A stretch of 64,000 bases of DNA from Anseranas semipalmata (Eukaryota > Chordata > Aves > Anseriformes > Anseranatidae), in assembly GCA_013399115.1 (NCBI GenBank), contig VXAA01006093.1, forward strand, positions 370,240 through 434,239, given 5' to 3'. The notes under the pieces were generated by a model. It made no database searches and was not told the DNA's origin. It was given only the letters and a program-made list of their open reading frames with translations. How positions within the stretch are numbered: the stretch's first letter is position 1; each line of letters opens with the position of its first letter. The position numbers and the translations under genes were made by a program. This document shows positions 1-13,217 of the stretch, one piece after another.

Positions 1-2985
1 CCCCCCGCCCCCAGCATGAGCTAGATATTCAGATAACTTACAGTAAGCTTGTGTCTTCTGTTGAAAATAAGAATGAAACCACAAGTGAGAATCAGCTTAT
101 CAATCAATGTTAGTTCAATATTCACCAGAAAAGTGCTGTGAATTACTAGAAAAGAAGTGGGGTACAAAGCAAAGAACATTATGATAGTAGAGTATAAATC
201 CATGCTTTATCTTGGTAACTGTGGACTGTTCTGCTCCTGTTATTTCAAAACCAAGTAGTCTGAGAAAGACAAGGAGGATGATCAAAATGATGGAACAGAT
301 TCCATACAAGTAAGCTTGGAGAATTTAGTAAAGGGGACAATTAGAAATCCAGAACTGGTAAATCCTCTGTAAAGGACTCGCTATCCTTTACACTTTGATT
401 GTTCTCCATAGTATAAAACTAATATAGTTCCTGTGGCATTGATTAGTATTTCTGCAAGAGGTTATTAAAACTTCCTCTGGAATACTATTTCTCTTGCTAT
501 TTGACATTGTTAGGTGTGCGCAACCCTCAGGTGTTTGAGGAAGGTTATCATTCATGCTTCCTGTTACTTAGTTAAGGCTGCATCCTTATTCATTTCACTT
601 TCATTCTGTGTTTCTGCTGTTTGTATTTTTCCTTGTTGTGTTACTTTGCACTGTGGAAATGAAAGGAAAAATTCATACAGAGAAGAGGGCTTGGAACTGC
701 TGGAGGTGGTGGCTGCTCCTAATATGGCTTAACAAGTGGCAATATTACTGTGGAGCTGGAGGATGTTGAAGTAGTGTACAAAAAACATAAGCTAGGAGGA
801 AAATGAGTTCAAGCAAACAGCATGTGTGAAGCATGCTATTTTAACCAGCAAGATAGATTTTGGCCATTCTTTTTTCTAAGGCTTTCACAGTTGGTCTACA
901 TTCACTTCATTTAATTATGACTTGAAACCCTGCCTCACAGGTGATTTCCCCATTATTGATTAAGGATTATGGTCTGAAATTCACAAAGGAAAAACTTTTT
1001 GGTGGCTGAAAAAAACATTCATTGCATCAATAATATTGGAACTACATGTCACCAAGAATGAGGCTGCCATTTTAGCATTTGTCTGTTAACTCCGAAAACA
1101 TTAGTCTGTTACCTAACTGAAAGTCATTCAAAATCCATCTGATTTCCTAGATGCTGCAAAAGAATTGTAGACAATACAAGCTTTTATGACCATCTTATTC
1201 AGAACTATTGGATTAACTCTCCTTTTTTTGACGCAGTTAGGAGGTTCCAGAGTTGAGCAGAACACCTTTTCCATGAGACTATAATAGAATGCCAATCCTT
1301 TGCCTTCTAAGTGAGAATTACCAGCAGTACTTATGTGTCAAAAGCTTGTTCTTCATTAGGCAAAAGACTAAAGTGGAAAAGCTGTGACCAGTGTATTTCT
1401 TCCACAATCATAAATCTTAAATTTGAAAACGTCTCTTGTACTGTTTGTGGTTGAGGTGTTTGTTTGTTTGTTTTGCTAGTTCTAATAAAAGGCTATGTGG
1501 ATTCACACTAAGAGTGGTGAGAACTAAAGCTTAGGACAAGACCTACAAAATCAGAAGATTTTGAGTTTTCTTTTTTTCACAGCAGAGACTATGCTGTGTT
1601 AAAAATATTGCTCACAGTCATTTGAGGGCAAAAAGAATCTACTGCTCACCATATGTCAGACTCTGATCAAAGAAAGTATAAGCTGAATGTGATCTCTCAG
1701 TAGTTCAGAATGAAGAAATCATTACTTATAGCAATTTCTCACTTAAACTATGCCTGTGGTAAAGAAGATGGTCAATTGCTTGAGTTTGCTAAGAAACTGC
1801 TTTATAATTTCTCAACCACTGCAGACTGGAGCAAGGAATCTGCAAGCCTAACAACATATCCCTGTCATGAAGTGTGTGCTAACCAGATACAAAATACTAT
1901 CAGAATGACTTCATTATGCAGGTGAAATCGAATACTTCTGTTGTAACTTTGCTAATCCTTATACAAGTTACAAACCAACTTGTATGGCTATCCTATTAGT
2001 ATGTTTCAAGGTTTCCTTGGAATTTTGTTAATAGTTGTTATTAATTCCAGTCTTTGTTTCATATGTTCACTTCTTTTTGTGGTTATTTGTCCTTTCTTAA
2101 AGCTTGCATAAGAAGTCAGGCTTTTACGTCCAAATGGGCGTGACTGTTGTGTTCAGCTGTTAGGTTTAGCTGCTTTATTTTTCTTTATTTTGATCCGCCT
2201 ACTACAACAAAAAGGTCTGTGAGTGGTCGATAAGAAAATCAAAGAACTGGTTAGTACTCTGAAAGTAGTTATGTGCAGAAGTCCGCCTCTCTACTGGGGA
2301 GGAAAAAAAATTGTGGGATATAAATTGAAAACGGATGAAAATCATTCCTAGGTTTAAAAACAAATAGGAAACTCAATAGGGAAAAACTCACGTCACTTTT
2401 TTCTTGAATATTTTTTATGTCTAAAAAATAATTACATAGCTTTAGGCTGCCTATGTTGAGTTAAGAATGAAGTGAAAAGCCCATGTATTCTTCCATCTTC
2501 TGAAAAATGATAATTTTACAGTTGTTAGAATCCATCTTCTTTCAAAGATATAATGACATGTTTTCCTCTTATCTAGCCTTAAAACATTAAATCTTTTATA
2601 TGAATTGGTTGACAGTTTTTGAAGGATAACCTTTTCAACATCATAAAATAAATGAAAGTGGTGAAGGATTTAGATTCAAAATGCTTTTCCACTGCACTAA
2701 TAATTTGATGAGCACTGCTATCATTTTTCTTAAATGGCATTAGATTAAATCTTATTCATCCAGCAAATTCTTTTGAAGAGACTCACCTTTAAAAGTTGAT
2801 GACACAAACCAGCTTGAAAATGTGATTGTGGTATTTGAAATGCCCTGTCTCTAGAGTCAATTATTTGTGATGCATGATGAATATTTTGTATGTTTCCTTA
2901 CAAGTCTTGTTACCATAGTATTATTATTATGAAAACTAAACTTACAAGGACATGATATAGTTCCCTCACCATAGTAAGATCTTGT
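1..2985. other. AT-rich unique DNA, no gene seen
   Basis: The first 12 bases are almost pure C with one G, which may be a simple repeat or the edge of an assembly gap. The rest is AT-rich, CpG-poor sequence. A short (GTTT)n run lies near 1458-1474 and a TTA-type run near 2920-2930. I see no repeat family, no RNA gene and no coding frame that looks conserved. Confidence 0.7.
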
Positions 2986-2989
2986 CTCT

Positions 2990-3420
2990 GGTAACTTGGC
3001 ACATTTTTCTCCAGGCATTCCTGTAAACAGCACACAACCAAGATGTGAAAGGAAATTGCTTCCAACGCCTCTAAAATTGCTTGCTTGGCTTGAATTAATC
3101 TTAATCGAATTTCTGTCTGAGACGTTTAAAAACCTTACAGAATCTCATCGTTTGAGCACAGCTTTGCTAATTTGATTCTACATTCCAAAGTGACAACAGA
3201 TTTTGAGGCCCTGCAGGACTGCTGTTGCTGATAATGTTTCTACGCGGGTGGCATGAACCACACCGTTCATTAATGTGACATACCTATATAATGCCCTCAG
3301 ATGGGCTGCTAGCTCATTGTTTCCTGTTTAACTGTGTTGCCTGCTTGTCTAAGGGGCCAAATGTGCATCCTTGAAAAAAGCCAAGCAATAAATGTGTTTA
3401 TCTTCAGATGTTTAAATTGA
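2990..3420. other. Candidate conserved non-coding element (CpG-retaining block)
   Basis: Unlike its flanks, this block has almost no homopolymers and keeps CpGs: about seven between 3060 and 3270 (near 3066, 3106, 3121, 3149, two at about 3243-3245, and 3263), in a desert where CpG is rare. It also carries homeodomain-like TAAT words. CpG retention in otherwise depleted bird DNA can mean selective constraint or lack of germline methylation. It matches no repeat I know and has no long open frame. Regulatory function is inference only. Confidence 0.25.
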
Positions 3421-3424
3421 GAAG

Positions 3425-6400
3425 GAAGTCAAATTACTAGCCTTATAAATGTGATTATTTTTTAATCAAGTTAATCCAAAAAATAGATTTACCACAAGAG
3501 GAGAAAAAGCACAAAGAACAGAAATAACCATATGATATCACCCAATGACAGAATTGACTTCAAGATTTTTAACACATCAAATCAGTTTCAGATACCTGAT
3601 AAATTGATTTTTTTTTCTTTCCAAGCGATGAACCAGATCTGAGTTTCCAATTACTGAACTGTGTATAATTAATTCTCTTATGTATTTCTGAACTTAAAAT
3701 GTTTAATTGTACAACATTTATTTTAACTTAATGTCCAAGATGTTCCTTAAAAAAAAAAAAATTAACTTCTGTAATAAAAGTTGTTCCTATTGATAACAAA
3801 TTGGTCAGAGTGAGCTGCTAACAGTGGATGTTCCATTTTTGTAATAAAAATAAAATGTGGTTAAAAATAATAATCTGTCTTAGAGTTCAGGGGCCAAAAG
3901 CTCACTGAAATGGTACTGTTTTAAAATAAGAGTTGCCTAAGTGTGCTGTGTAGTAATAAAGCATATAGAATCATCCATAAAGAAACAGCCTTACATATAC
4001 TAAGAGACGAAGTACCAGGTCTAAATTTGGATTTTGTTTTTTTTGTTTTTTTTTTTTTTTCACTGATTGTTCATTCAAAGAGCAGAGGAGATCCTGTAGT
4101 GTTCTTTTTGTAAAACAGATTCTACTTGCTGTAATGTCTAATATGGAACAAAGCTGACAGCAACAAGCAGCATAGTTTCCTTGACTTTGCCTCATATTTT
4201 GTCACCTATGGTATATCCTATCACAGATTAACATGATGTATTGTGAGTATCCTAATGCAGCCAGGAAAGTCAGATGTGTGGTTGTAGTTAGAGAAACTTG
4301 TTATCTTTTATTCTAACTGATACTTACCTAGCTCATAATTGTATCTAATTCATGAATTTTGCAGCTTTGTAGTTAGAATTAAACTTTGCCATACTTTTTT
4401 AGGGGGAAAATAAATATATTTTTAGAGATTTTTTTTTTCTAAATGTCAGACTTGCGTGTAATGTATTATTCCTCATTGCATTTATATTGTTTTAATAGGT
4501 ATGTTTAGCAATAATTAATAATTTCATTCAGATAATTAAAGGGAGAACAGTTTAAACAATGCAACTACCTTGAGCATGTGTCTGTATACCCATACATATT
4601 TTAAAATCACAGAAAAAAGCTATATTATGTAAAAGCAGACTTACTCTTTAACATTCATTTTCTCATGATAGCTGGGGAAAGGTCTCACTGATTTCAACTG
4701 TAATATAGGACTTGGCAGTTCCTGAAGTTCATCTAACAGTTTTCTAGTCCCGTTTGCTCTACTATGCTGTGTTACTTTTGCATGAAGTAACCAGCTCTTC
4801 ACCTACAGTGTTACACTGAATTATGTTCTTCACCACACATCATTGCAATGAGATATTTTTCTGTAAAACAATATCCAATCCTTCTTGCTATGTGCTACAT
4901 AATAAGGAATCCACAGGGATTCCTTAATTTTGATGAGCCCATTATTTTGCTATTTTCTTCATTTTTTTTCAGTATGTTACTAAGCTAGCCATTCCTCTGA
5001 GTAAGTGGGGAAAAAAAAAAAAAGCTGCTTACTTTCTTTTGTAATCTGTTCTACATATTTTCTCTTCTAACTTTATTCCTGTTGTGCCTGCAAAGATAGA
5101 TTTAACACCATACAGTTTGACTGTAGTACTCTTAGTACTCTGGTAGTTTTTCAGTAAGGTGGTTGTTCTGTCGTCTGCATTGACTTCAGTAACCTGCCTT
5201 GACCCCAGGCTTGGCAGAGAATGGATTGAGAAAACTGAGTAAATCTCCACTTGGCTTATCATACTCAGACTTGAGAGGGTGTTTTTAAGTGCTATGCAGT
5301 GATGTCTAGGGTAGAGGTGACCTTTGAGGACTAGAAAGCAAAAAGTCAAGAAAACCACAATGGTGTTTTGTTTTTCCCTCTCCTCATTTCTTTGTCCCAT
5401 ACTAAAACAGGGACTTTGCACTGATACATGCAAAATGGTGGTACTAAGTCCTGAGTGAAACTCTTCTGTGTTTTAAAACCCTATTAAGAGAGCTGGGAGG
5501 AGGCCATGATGGCTTCTAGATGTGTACTCTTGCTATGACTTACAGGGTGTTGCTTGCGTGTGGTGGACTTCAGAAGTGCAGATTCTACAAATGGGGCCAT
5601 TAAAATAATTTGTGGGGAAAAAAACATCTTCTATTCCTTTGTGGGTTTTACCACATTGGGAAATGCTCTGAGTCTCTCTTCTGTATCTTGAAGAACAGAT
5701 GTTAACTACAAGAGCAATGAAATAGTATTTCAGTTCAAAACAGAATAACGTAATTGTTTACATAGGTGACCTTGCTATCCTTTACTGAACTACCTACCTG
5801 CATCAGAATGTTCTAGAGTGGAAGAAATCTGAACTATAGAAAAATTCAGATACAGATTTCATTAGATTTCGTACTGAAACAAACCTATCTCATAGAGGTT
5901 CTCCCAAAAAATCCTGTACGCTGTTTGTCACAGTATCCAAGAGTTAAGTATTTGTGCAAGTCCCCTTTCAATAAATTAACTGAGCTGAGTGAAGAGAGAG
6001 GACTGCACAGATTGTTTATGACTGCATTTGAAATCATTCTTGTGAAGTTGGCTTCGTGCTTCTTGATACGCAAATCAGCTGGATATGTTTCCCTATTTGT
6101 AATTCCCTGCTGTGTTTGGCAACAGTGACAAAATAACTTCGCACAATGGCTGACATAGGAAGTCTCTGTCTAAGACTGAAAACAAATGTACAAAATAGTA
6201 CCTCATAAACCTGGGAAGTGAGGAGATATTTGTCCACTCTTGTAGAAGTGACAGTAGTGGAAATGCTCTCCACTTGCAGGAATAGCTCCATGTTCTGTGG
6301 CCCAGTGCAGGCTTGTAAGGCCAGTTCCTAACCAGGGTAAACTAAAATATAGTGGTTTTTTTCTTAGGGAGCACCTGTTATCTTTTAAATACTTTTCTGC

Positions 6401-8505
6401 AATCCTGAAAAGCTTCTGTGGTTTGAAGAATGTATCTGAATGAAAATTTTTGACTGAGCCAAAAGTTCCTAAGGATCACTTGCCTACATTGTTACAACTA
6501 ATTTTCTAGCTTCTAGATTTTCTAGTCCCACGGGCCACAGCGTGACTCCTACCTTTACGAGTATTTGTCTATAGGAATTGCTAATTAGAGGATCATGTTG
6601 TCTGCAGTAGAAGGTTAATTTTACTTTTGCAGATTACTCCGAATGCCAGAATGTGGTGGATAGCTCCAGAAAGAGTGAAAAACAAATATTGCCTCAGAAT
6701 CATATTTTCAGTGCTGGTTGCCTTTTGCTCAATGTAGTTGCAGGCCAGTCTAGCCTCTTCACTGAAGGAGGCTGGATACCATTTTTAGGGCTGTCTTCTT
6801 GTGATGCAGCTAGATGTAGTAGCTTTTTGTTCTATGTGACTGGCTGTGTTCAGGAACAGGAGGTGAAAGATCCCTGTTTGCAAAGTTCTGAGCTGTGAGT
6901 CAGCTGGAGCCATTCAGTTTCTGGGCTCTGTGCGCTCCTCACACAGCCCTCGTTGCCATCTCCTTCAAGGCAATGATGGTGGGCTGTAAAGCATCACTTT
7001 TGGGACTGGCAGGGTACTCCCACTTGAGCTGTAATGAAATATGCCATCCATTAATCCCAGTTATTGGATTTCTACTGCTTGGCATAAAAATTTATAAATT
7101 TATAAATACAAATTAACACCTAGAGTACTCAGGAACACAAGAAAAAAAGTCAGAGTAGATATGAACAATGATTCAGTCAGATTTTTTTTATTTTGCCAAA
7201 ATTGTTGAAAAGTATTTGTGTGACTTGTCCACACCCTACTAAACTTTTTAACAAAGATTTGCAGGGATGCTGTGCTCTACATTGATGACACCTTTTTCAA
7301 ACAACAATGCTGTGCTAACCCAGCAGCACTAGCTCACTTGTCTTTGAAAACTGCCTTTATTGCTTGTTACGTTGCAGTGACTGGTTGGACCATGACAAAT
7401 GAGCTTGCTTCCTGCTGTTGTGAATCAGTGCTTTGAAGCTCCCTATGCCCTTTTAAAGCTGACAGACCTAATCTTTTTTTTATTATTATCATTATTTTCT
7501 TTTTTTTTTTAAAGGAAGATTGGATTTTATAATATTTTACATTTAGCTCTAAATGTTTTCAACCTAGCCATGTCTCAGCCTTTTCACAAAGCTGCATGCT
7601 CTTCAGACTCTCCAAAATTTCAAAGGGCTACTGCCAGTTTAAATTTTATATAGCAATTATTTCCTCCATGTTATACATCTCCATTATTGTTCTTTTTTGT
7701 TTGTTTGTTTTTATTTTGATTTGTAAGTATATTTTTAATCTCTTCCTGTCAAAAGTTAGCTGAAATCTCTACTTGTTAACATGATGTCTAATACTTGGAA
7801 TGTTCTAAGAGTAGTCCCAACAGTTGTGCAGTGAATTTCTACTGACTGCTGACCTTCTGAATTGGGACTGAAAGTTTATGGTAATAAGTGTTGTTTTGCA
7901 AATACTATGGAATTTTATGGAATTATAACAAGGCCAGTTGTTCATCCCATGTCCTACATTCCTCAGGGGTGTAATCAGCTTATTTAGGTAGCAATAGTAG
8001 TCCTGCGTGCAAGCGGAAAAAGGGACTGGCTCATCACTTAGCCTCTTCAAAATCCCTTTTCACTCTACATTTCGTCCTTTCCCCTCTTATCTGATACTGG
8101 TACTTTTGCTACCTGTATCAAAAATAGTAGGGAAGAGAACATACAAGAAGCAGCTGAGCAGAGTAGTGATGGCTAGAAATTTTTGGATAGTACGAATGGT
8201 GCTGTCATACATTGACCTAAATATCAAGTGGGAGCAGTCTACACCTGATGTCAGAAACAGCACAACTGGGAGAATTCCAGGAATCGCGTGCTCCCTTTCA
8301 GGAGACAGCTGAACTAAAGTGTGCTTCCTGGTACATTCTGCAAATTATACAGTTCAAAGTATTGTATTTATTTAAAGACAGTGCATGAAGATGCAGAAAG
8401 ATTCAAAATATTGTTTCAGCCAGGAGAATGTTTCTATGCACTTGCTCGTTCAGCTCCTAGACAGTATTTTGCATAGTTGGTAGTAGTAGTAAAGTCTGCT
8501 GTGAC
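3425..8505. other. AT-rich unique DNA with homopolymer tracts, no gene seen
   Basis: The block contains an A13 tract (3749-3761), a T15 tract (4046-4060), an A13 tract (5011-5023) and a T11 tract (7500-7510). A 134-codon minus-strand open frame at 5029-5433 starts with ATG but resembles no family I know and has no splice or promoter context, so it is not called a gene. Open plus frames around 6653-7116 are also judged chance. Confidence 0.65.
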
Positions 8506-8507
8506 TT

Positions 8508-8925
8508 AGAATCATACAAAATTTCAGGTTAGGACAGATGTCTGGAGATCATCTAGCCACACCACAGGAGGAAGCAGGACTAACTTGCAGGTTGTCCATC
8601 TATTTATCTGGTTGAGTTTTGAGCATCTCCAGGAACTCGGAGTTCTGCAACTTCTCTTGGAAAATGTTCCAGTGCTTAAACATGCTGTGATGTTTCTTTT
8701 CCCCACTCTTACATTCATTTCAAATTTCTTTTGATGAAGCTTGTAGCTGTTGTCTCCTGTCCTTTCCCTGAGGGGAGCTTGTTTCGCTATTATCTGTGAC
8801 TTTCCTTTACACAGTGGAAGGCAGCAATTGTATTTTCCTTTAGTCTTTTCTTCTCTAGGCTATAAAACCCCAGTTCTCCAAAGCTCTCCTCACTAACCCT
8901 TTTGGATTCCTTCTGTCCATTCAGT
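8508..8925 (-). mobile_element. Old CR1 LINE 3' fragment
   Basis: Read on the minus strand this is the 3' untranslated part and tail of a CR1 non-LTR retrotransposon. On the plus strand it opens with AGAATCATA (the reverse of the CR1 tail octamer), then a 'ctggagatcatct' block. The usual 'aaatgttccagtgct' block lies near 8660-8677, and 'ttctctaggctataaaacccc' near 8850-8870 matches the usual 'ctagggtgaacaacccc' segment. Many substitutions and small indels make it clearly older than the copies at 21.7 and 44.1 kb. It is 5' truncated, as is typical, and has no open reading frame of its own. Confidence 0.85.
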
Positions 8926-10220
8926 CATGCTAAGTGTAGTCAGAAAAAATCAAATCAAACCAGCCTGTATTTGCTTGATCTAGTAAGATAGTTATACAAC
9001 TCTGTTGTATATTATTCTTATTTTGAATATATGTGAGGTAGAATGCTATAAAATGAGTCATGACCTACCCTGGAACCTAAGCTTCTGGCTACTGACTAAA
9101 GTGTTCTGACAGATGAGCTATGAGTCCAACTAGGTTTTAGTGCCGAGTTAACCACTGTATGGATTTTTATTTATTTATTTATTTTTTTAATTTTGCAGCT
9201 AGGGTTTATCATTAAACTTGAGCAGCTCAGGGGTCTCTCTTACCTTTGGGTATCTGGGCTGGTGAGCCTTACAACTGCAAGGCTCCGAACCTGTCATATT
9301 CTGCCACAGTTGCGGGGTAGTCAATGAACTCTGCCTTTCTGCTTTTAGGAAAGAAAGGAGCATAATCTGTTGAAAAAAGGAGAGAATAACTGTCATACTT
9401 TCTCAAAGCTGCTCTTCAAACTCTAAGCAAGTTCTTTTTCTGTTGCTGGCTTGGTTTCATTTTTCAAGGTCCTCCAGTTCTGTTCCAAGGAAGTTCCTGA
9501 ATTACTCACTGGCTGTACTCCAATAATGGCTATGATAGTTGTGCGCCATTGCTCTTGCACAGGAGCTAAGAATTATGTAGGACCTAGGTACCATTGCATT
9601 CGGCACCATATTTTCCCTTAATGGTTTCCTTCTCACATTTTTTTCTTTTTTAATGTTCTTCCTCATTCGTATGCATTTTGCTTGGTATTAACTTGGAAGT
9701 GATCACTTTTTGACTGACAGGATGCTTCACCAGTTCTTAATTTCAGATAAGTGATGTAAGTGAGCTCTTTGGGTCTTTATATTGATTTTAATGTCTGATA
9801 CTTGTTTCACTATACAGTGGCTTGTGCCTCTAAGAATTCACTGTTTATGGGTTAATTCTTATACAAAAGCTTCCACCTTACCCTTGCACTCGACTAAAAA
9901 ACTTGGCCAATTTAATTCAAATGAAAAACATTAAAATGCCTATTAATAGAATGGGTGAGTTTTGAAAATAATGTGTGAGAAACTTTTATTTTAAAAGTTC
10001 AAAATTTGATTATGATGACATTTTTTATGTTGTTCAAAAATCTGGATTGCATCGAACTTTTAACTTCTTTAATGACAATACAATTTTTGCTCTGAAGTTT
10101 CTGGTTAAGTAGAAATCTAGTTTCAACATTAAAGATGCAGAATTGCTGTCACAAATTATTGTAGGTTTCTTTAAAGGAAAGAAATCCTTTCTGAATATTG
10201 TTGAAAGAATAAAGGAAGTG
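8926..10220. other. Unique DNA, no gene seen
   Basis: AT-rich sequence with a short (TTTA)n run near 9167-9186. A 65-codon minus-strand frame at 9199-9396 has no recognisable product. Nothing else stands out. Confidence 0.65.
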
Positions 10221-10224
10221 AGCT

Positions 10225-10395
10225 TGGGGTTGCAGGCTGTGTGCTTTTATGTTCTCATCTGGTCTATGACATCAGGGAAGTTGCTTTGCTTTTGCCTCAT
10301 AAGATTAAATAATAACAGAAATGCTTCTCATGTTTGCTGGTGTATCTGTAAACAGCTTAAAATACTGCATTTAGCTATATAAAATACCATATACT
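10225..10395 (+). repeat. Possible MIR-like (CORE-SINE) relic
   Basis: The order of words resembles the 3' half of MIR-type SINEs: a 'tatgacatcagggaagttgctttgc' stretch like the 'tgaccttgggcaagtcactt' block, then 'gcctcataagattaaataataac', then 'gtaaacagcttaaaatactg' like the 'gtaaagcgcttagaacagtg' block. The match is heavily diverged and was made by eye, so the assignment is tentative. Confidence 0.3.
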
Positions 10396-11226
10396 ATGTA
10401 TTCTTGACAACTGCATAGTCACAAAGTTTTTTTTTCTACAAAAGAAAAAAATCTTACTCTTATTTTAGCCAAGAAATATGCAATAAACTGGTTTGCTGAG
10501 CTATATTCAATGTCATAATCTAACTGTCCAATAATATGTTGTCTAGATACTCTTCAACAGACTTTTTTGTTCCTTAGGAGACTACCTTTTATTTTTCAGT
10601 AAGTTTATTCTGAAAGATGACAGCAATGTAGGAAATTGGAAAAAATGGATCTGAATTAGAAGTTTTTGATTCACATTTCAAGTTTCTGGAGTTCTTTCTC
10701 AGACTTGGGCATTTTGTAAAATTGCACAATTACATTCCCCACAACTGACAAAATGTAAGTTTCCTTACTATGAAAATGTAAAGTAACAATCATCTCATCA
10801 ACATCAGTATTGCTCAGAAAATTCACTACAAGTTAAGTGCTAAAAGTTCCTTTTGAATTTAAAGCCTGAAGCACTTTGGTATTAATTGTTGATTATGATA
10901 CATAGTTGATGTCATCTCTTTTAGTTTAAAGTACTCATTTTCCTGCTTATAATACCCTTCTCAGTCTGTGTGTATAGTTATATATATATTTGTGTGTCCA
11001 GCAAGTGCCTACATTTATTGCTATTTTCTAATAACGATGAGAACTGTTAAACCAAGTTCTTCTTTCTGTGTTAACTCAGATGACCTTGCCCTGTCTCTCT
11101 CGCTTATCCTCAGATTCTTGTGTATCTGCTACAGTGTAGTCACCAAAAAGTTCTCTGTTGAACCATTGTTTTAATTCTTATGATGTTTCTAGCAGTCTCT
11201 TTTCTTGAAATTAAAAAGACCAGGGT

Positions 11227-11248
11227 CATTTACAGCTAACTGTAAATG
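11227..11248. repeat. Perfect 9-bp hairpin, 4-nt loop
   Basis: CATTTACAG (11227-11235) and its exact reverse complement CTGTAAATG (11240-11248) flank the loop CTAA. It is too short for a pre-miRNA. A few such structures are expected by chance in a window of this size. Confidence 0.9.
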
Positions 11249-12588
11249 CAGTAATGACATACAGCTAAGCAAAACTGCCTGATGAGACTGCCATGATTGG
11301 TATTCCTGTGTAGGAACTTTAAGCTGAGGAAATACATCTGACAGTCCAGCGTTAATGGACAAATCGTTAGTGCAATTTGGGTGAAAGTTTTTACATTTAA
11401 GGGCTCTTTTTCCTTTAATTCCTGATTGCAACATTGCTTTTCTCAGATTATGCCCCAAAGTATTTTTGCCATAGCAGCAAGTTTCTGCTTTTGTAGAAAA
11501 CAAAGAGCAGTGTAACACATACAAAAATAAGTATAAACTTGTTTGGGTGGGGAGAGGGTACAAAAAGTAAAGACCTTATAGGAAGTATGTCTACGGATGA
11601 ATTTGCCTTGTATCATTTTCCTTCTGCCAAAGACAATTGTAATAGCATCAAGAGTCTGGGTTTTCTACTGGAGTGGAACAAAGACCAGACAGGACAATTT
11701 TGATCTCTTGGGCTCTCATGGAGCCCTTTGCACAGCTCATTTATATCTCTTGAAAAGAAGAATTGAGTAAAATTGATTCCAGGATTAAGCACAGTGGAAT
11801 GAACGTTAAAATTCAACTACATTTGTCCCATGACTTGTCCCTGGTGTTAGTATGCCTGTTCACCCTCTGCTGTGCTCTCTCATTTTCACACCATCTGTCT
11901 CTCCCAGTGGATGACAGATACACAGGCTTACGTGGCAGAGCATTTGACAGGTATTATGGAAAGGTCATGGGGAATGGAGGGTCTGTTCTTGATCTAGAAA
12001 AAGAAATGTATTTTGGAACACTTGGTTTTCATGGGAAAAGTGAGTTCTCTAAAAAGGACAGTTCCAACTCAGGTGAAAGGTTGGGAATGAAGGATGGAAT
12101 ATGTTGGGGAAATTGAGGAGCCAGGGTGCTGTAGTAAACTGAATTAGTCGCTAAACCTGTTCCTGCATACCAGTGTTAGTCTGATAGGATCTCACTTATG
12201 CTTATTTGCTATTTTCCATATGTTGCAGTGATCATCAATCTTTGCAGTGAAATGGAAGTAAATAAGAAAAACACTAAAATAAATCCTTATAACTATATAT
12301 GTATATATATATTCTGTCTTCCAAATCATAAGCTATTCAAAACATTTTGTTCTTTTGCACCTGTTGCTGTAACTACCTGTTAACTCTTTCATTTATGTTG
12401 ATTTGAAGCACTTGCCTACCAGCTGATTTCATCAATCATCCTCTTAGTACATGCTTACTTTGTTACTCCTTAACCTGTTTCACCCAAGGTGAACCTTAAA
12501 GAAAAAGCAGGAGGGAAAAAAAAAAAAGATCAGAAGAAGACTTTTTGTTATTGGATATTTGGACATATCATTAACAAGTGGAAGTGTT

Positions 12589-12602
12589 CTAGCACGTGCT
12601 AG
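12589..12602. repeat. 14-bp perfect palindrome with central E-box
   Basis: CTAGCACGTGCTAG reads the same on both strands and has the canonical E-box CACGTG at its centre (12593-12598), the core bound by USF, MYC/MAX and CLOCK/BMAL1 type bHLH dimers. Several 14-bp palindromes are expected by chance in 64 kb, so binding is only a possibility. Confidence 0.85.
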
Positions 12603-13181
12603 TGTGTTTGTTTATTTCAGTCCTCTGACTATGACTTGTCTGATGTCCAGCTGCTACAAAATATTCAGGCACCCAGTTCTTAGACTCCTAAAGCTTATGA
12701 GGACAGAACATACACACATATCAGTGTTGGTTTTTGTTCCCATGCCTTGCATTGGCAATGTTTGGATATGCTGAAGATAAGGTTACCTGTTCAGTTGTGC
12801 GGAATATTGCTGTGAGGACCTTCACCTCTTCACAGTTGCTACATTTTTCACCCATGCTTCCCCTTCAACACCCTGCAAAATTACAGAAGGCAGTCTAAAG
12901 ATCCTATATTACTAATTCCAGATGTTGCATGTTTTGCTGAAAATCTTTCAAGTCTTCCTAGTAGACAAATAATCATCATGTCCACCTGCAACTGAACTCA
13001 TTTACCTTACTTTAGCACAGGGAGCATGGGATGTCTTGCATCAGTGTGGGTCGGTGTGTGTACAAAGAGACCGAACTGAAATAGATTTTGCTCAAGAGAG
13101 TAGTGAGGCCCTCCCTTTCTCTAAAAAGCCTGGTGTTTTAGAAAAGGTTTATGCTAGATGCATACCTCTAAATATGCCTAG

Positions 13182-13217
13182 ATGAACAACTTGGAACTTA
13201 TGAACAACTTGGAACTC
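13182..13217 (+). repeat. 18-bp tandem duplication, two copies
   Basis: ATGAACAACTTGGAACTT at 13182-13199 is followed directly by a second copy at 13200-13217 that differs only in its last base. This is a recent local duplication in otherwise unique sequence. Confidence 0.9.
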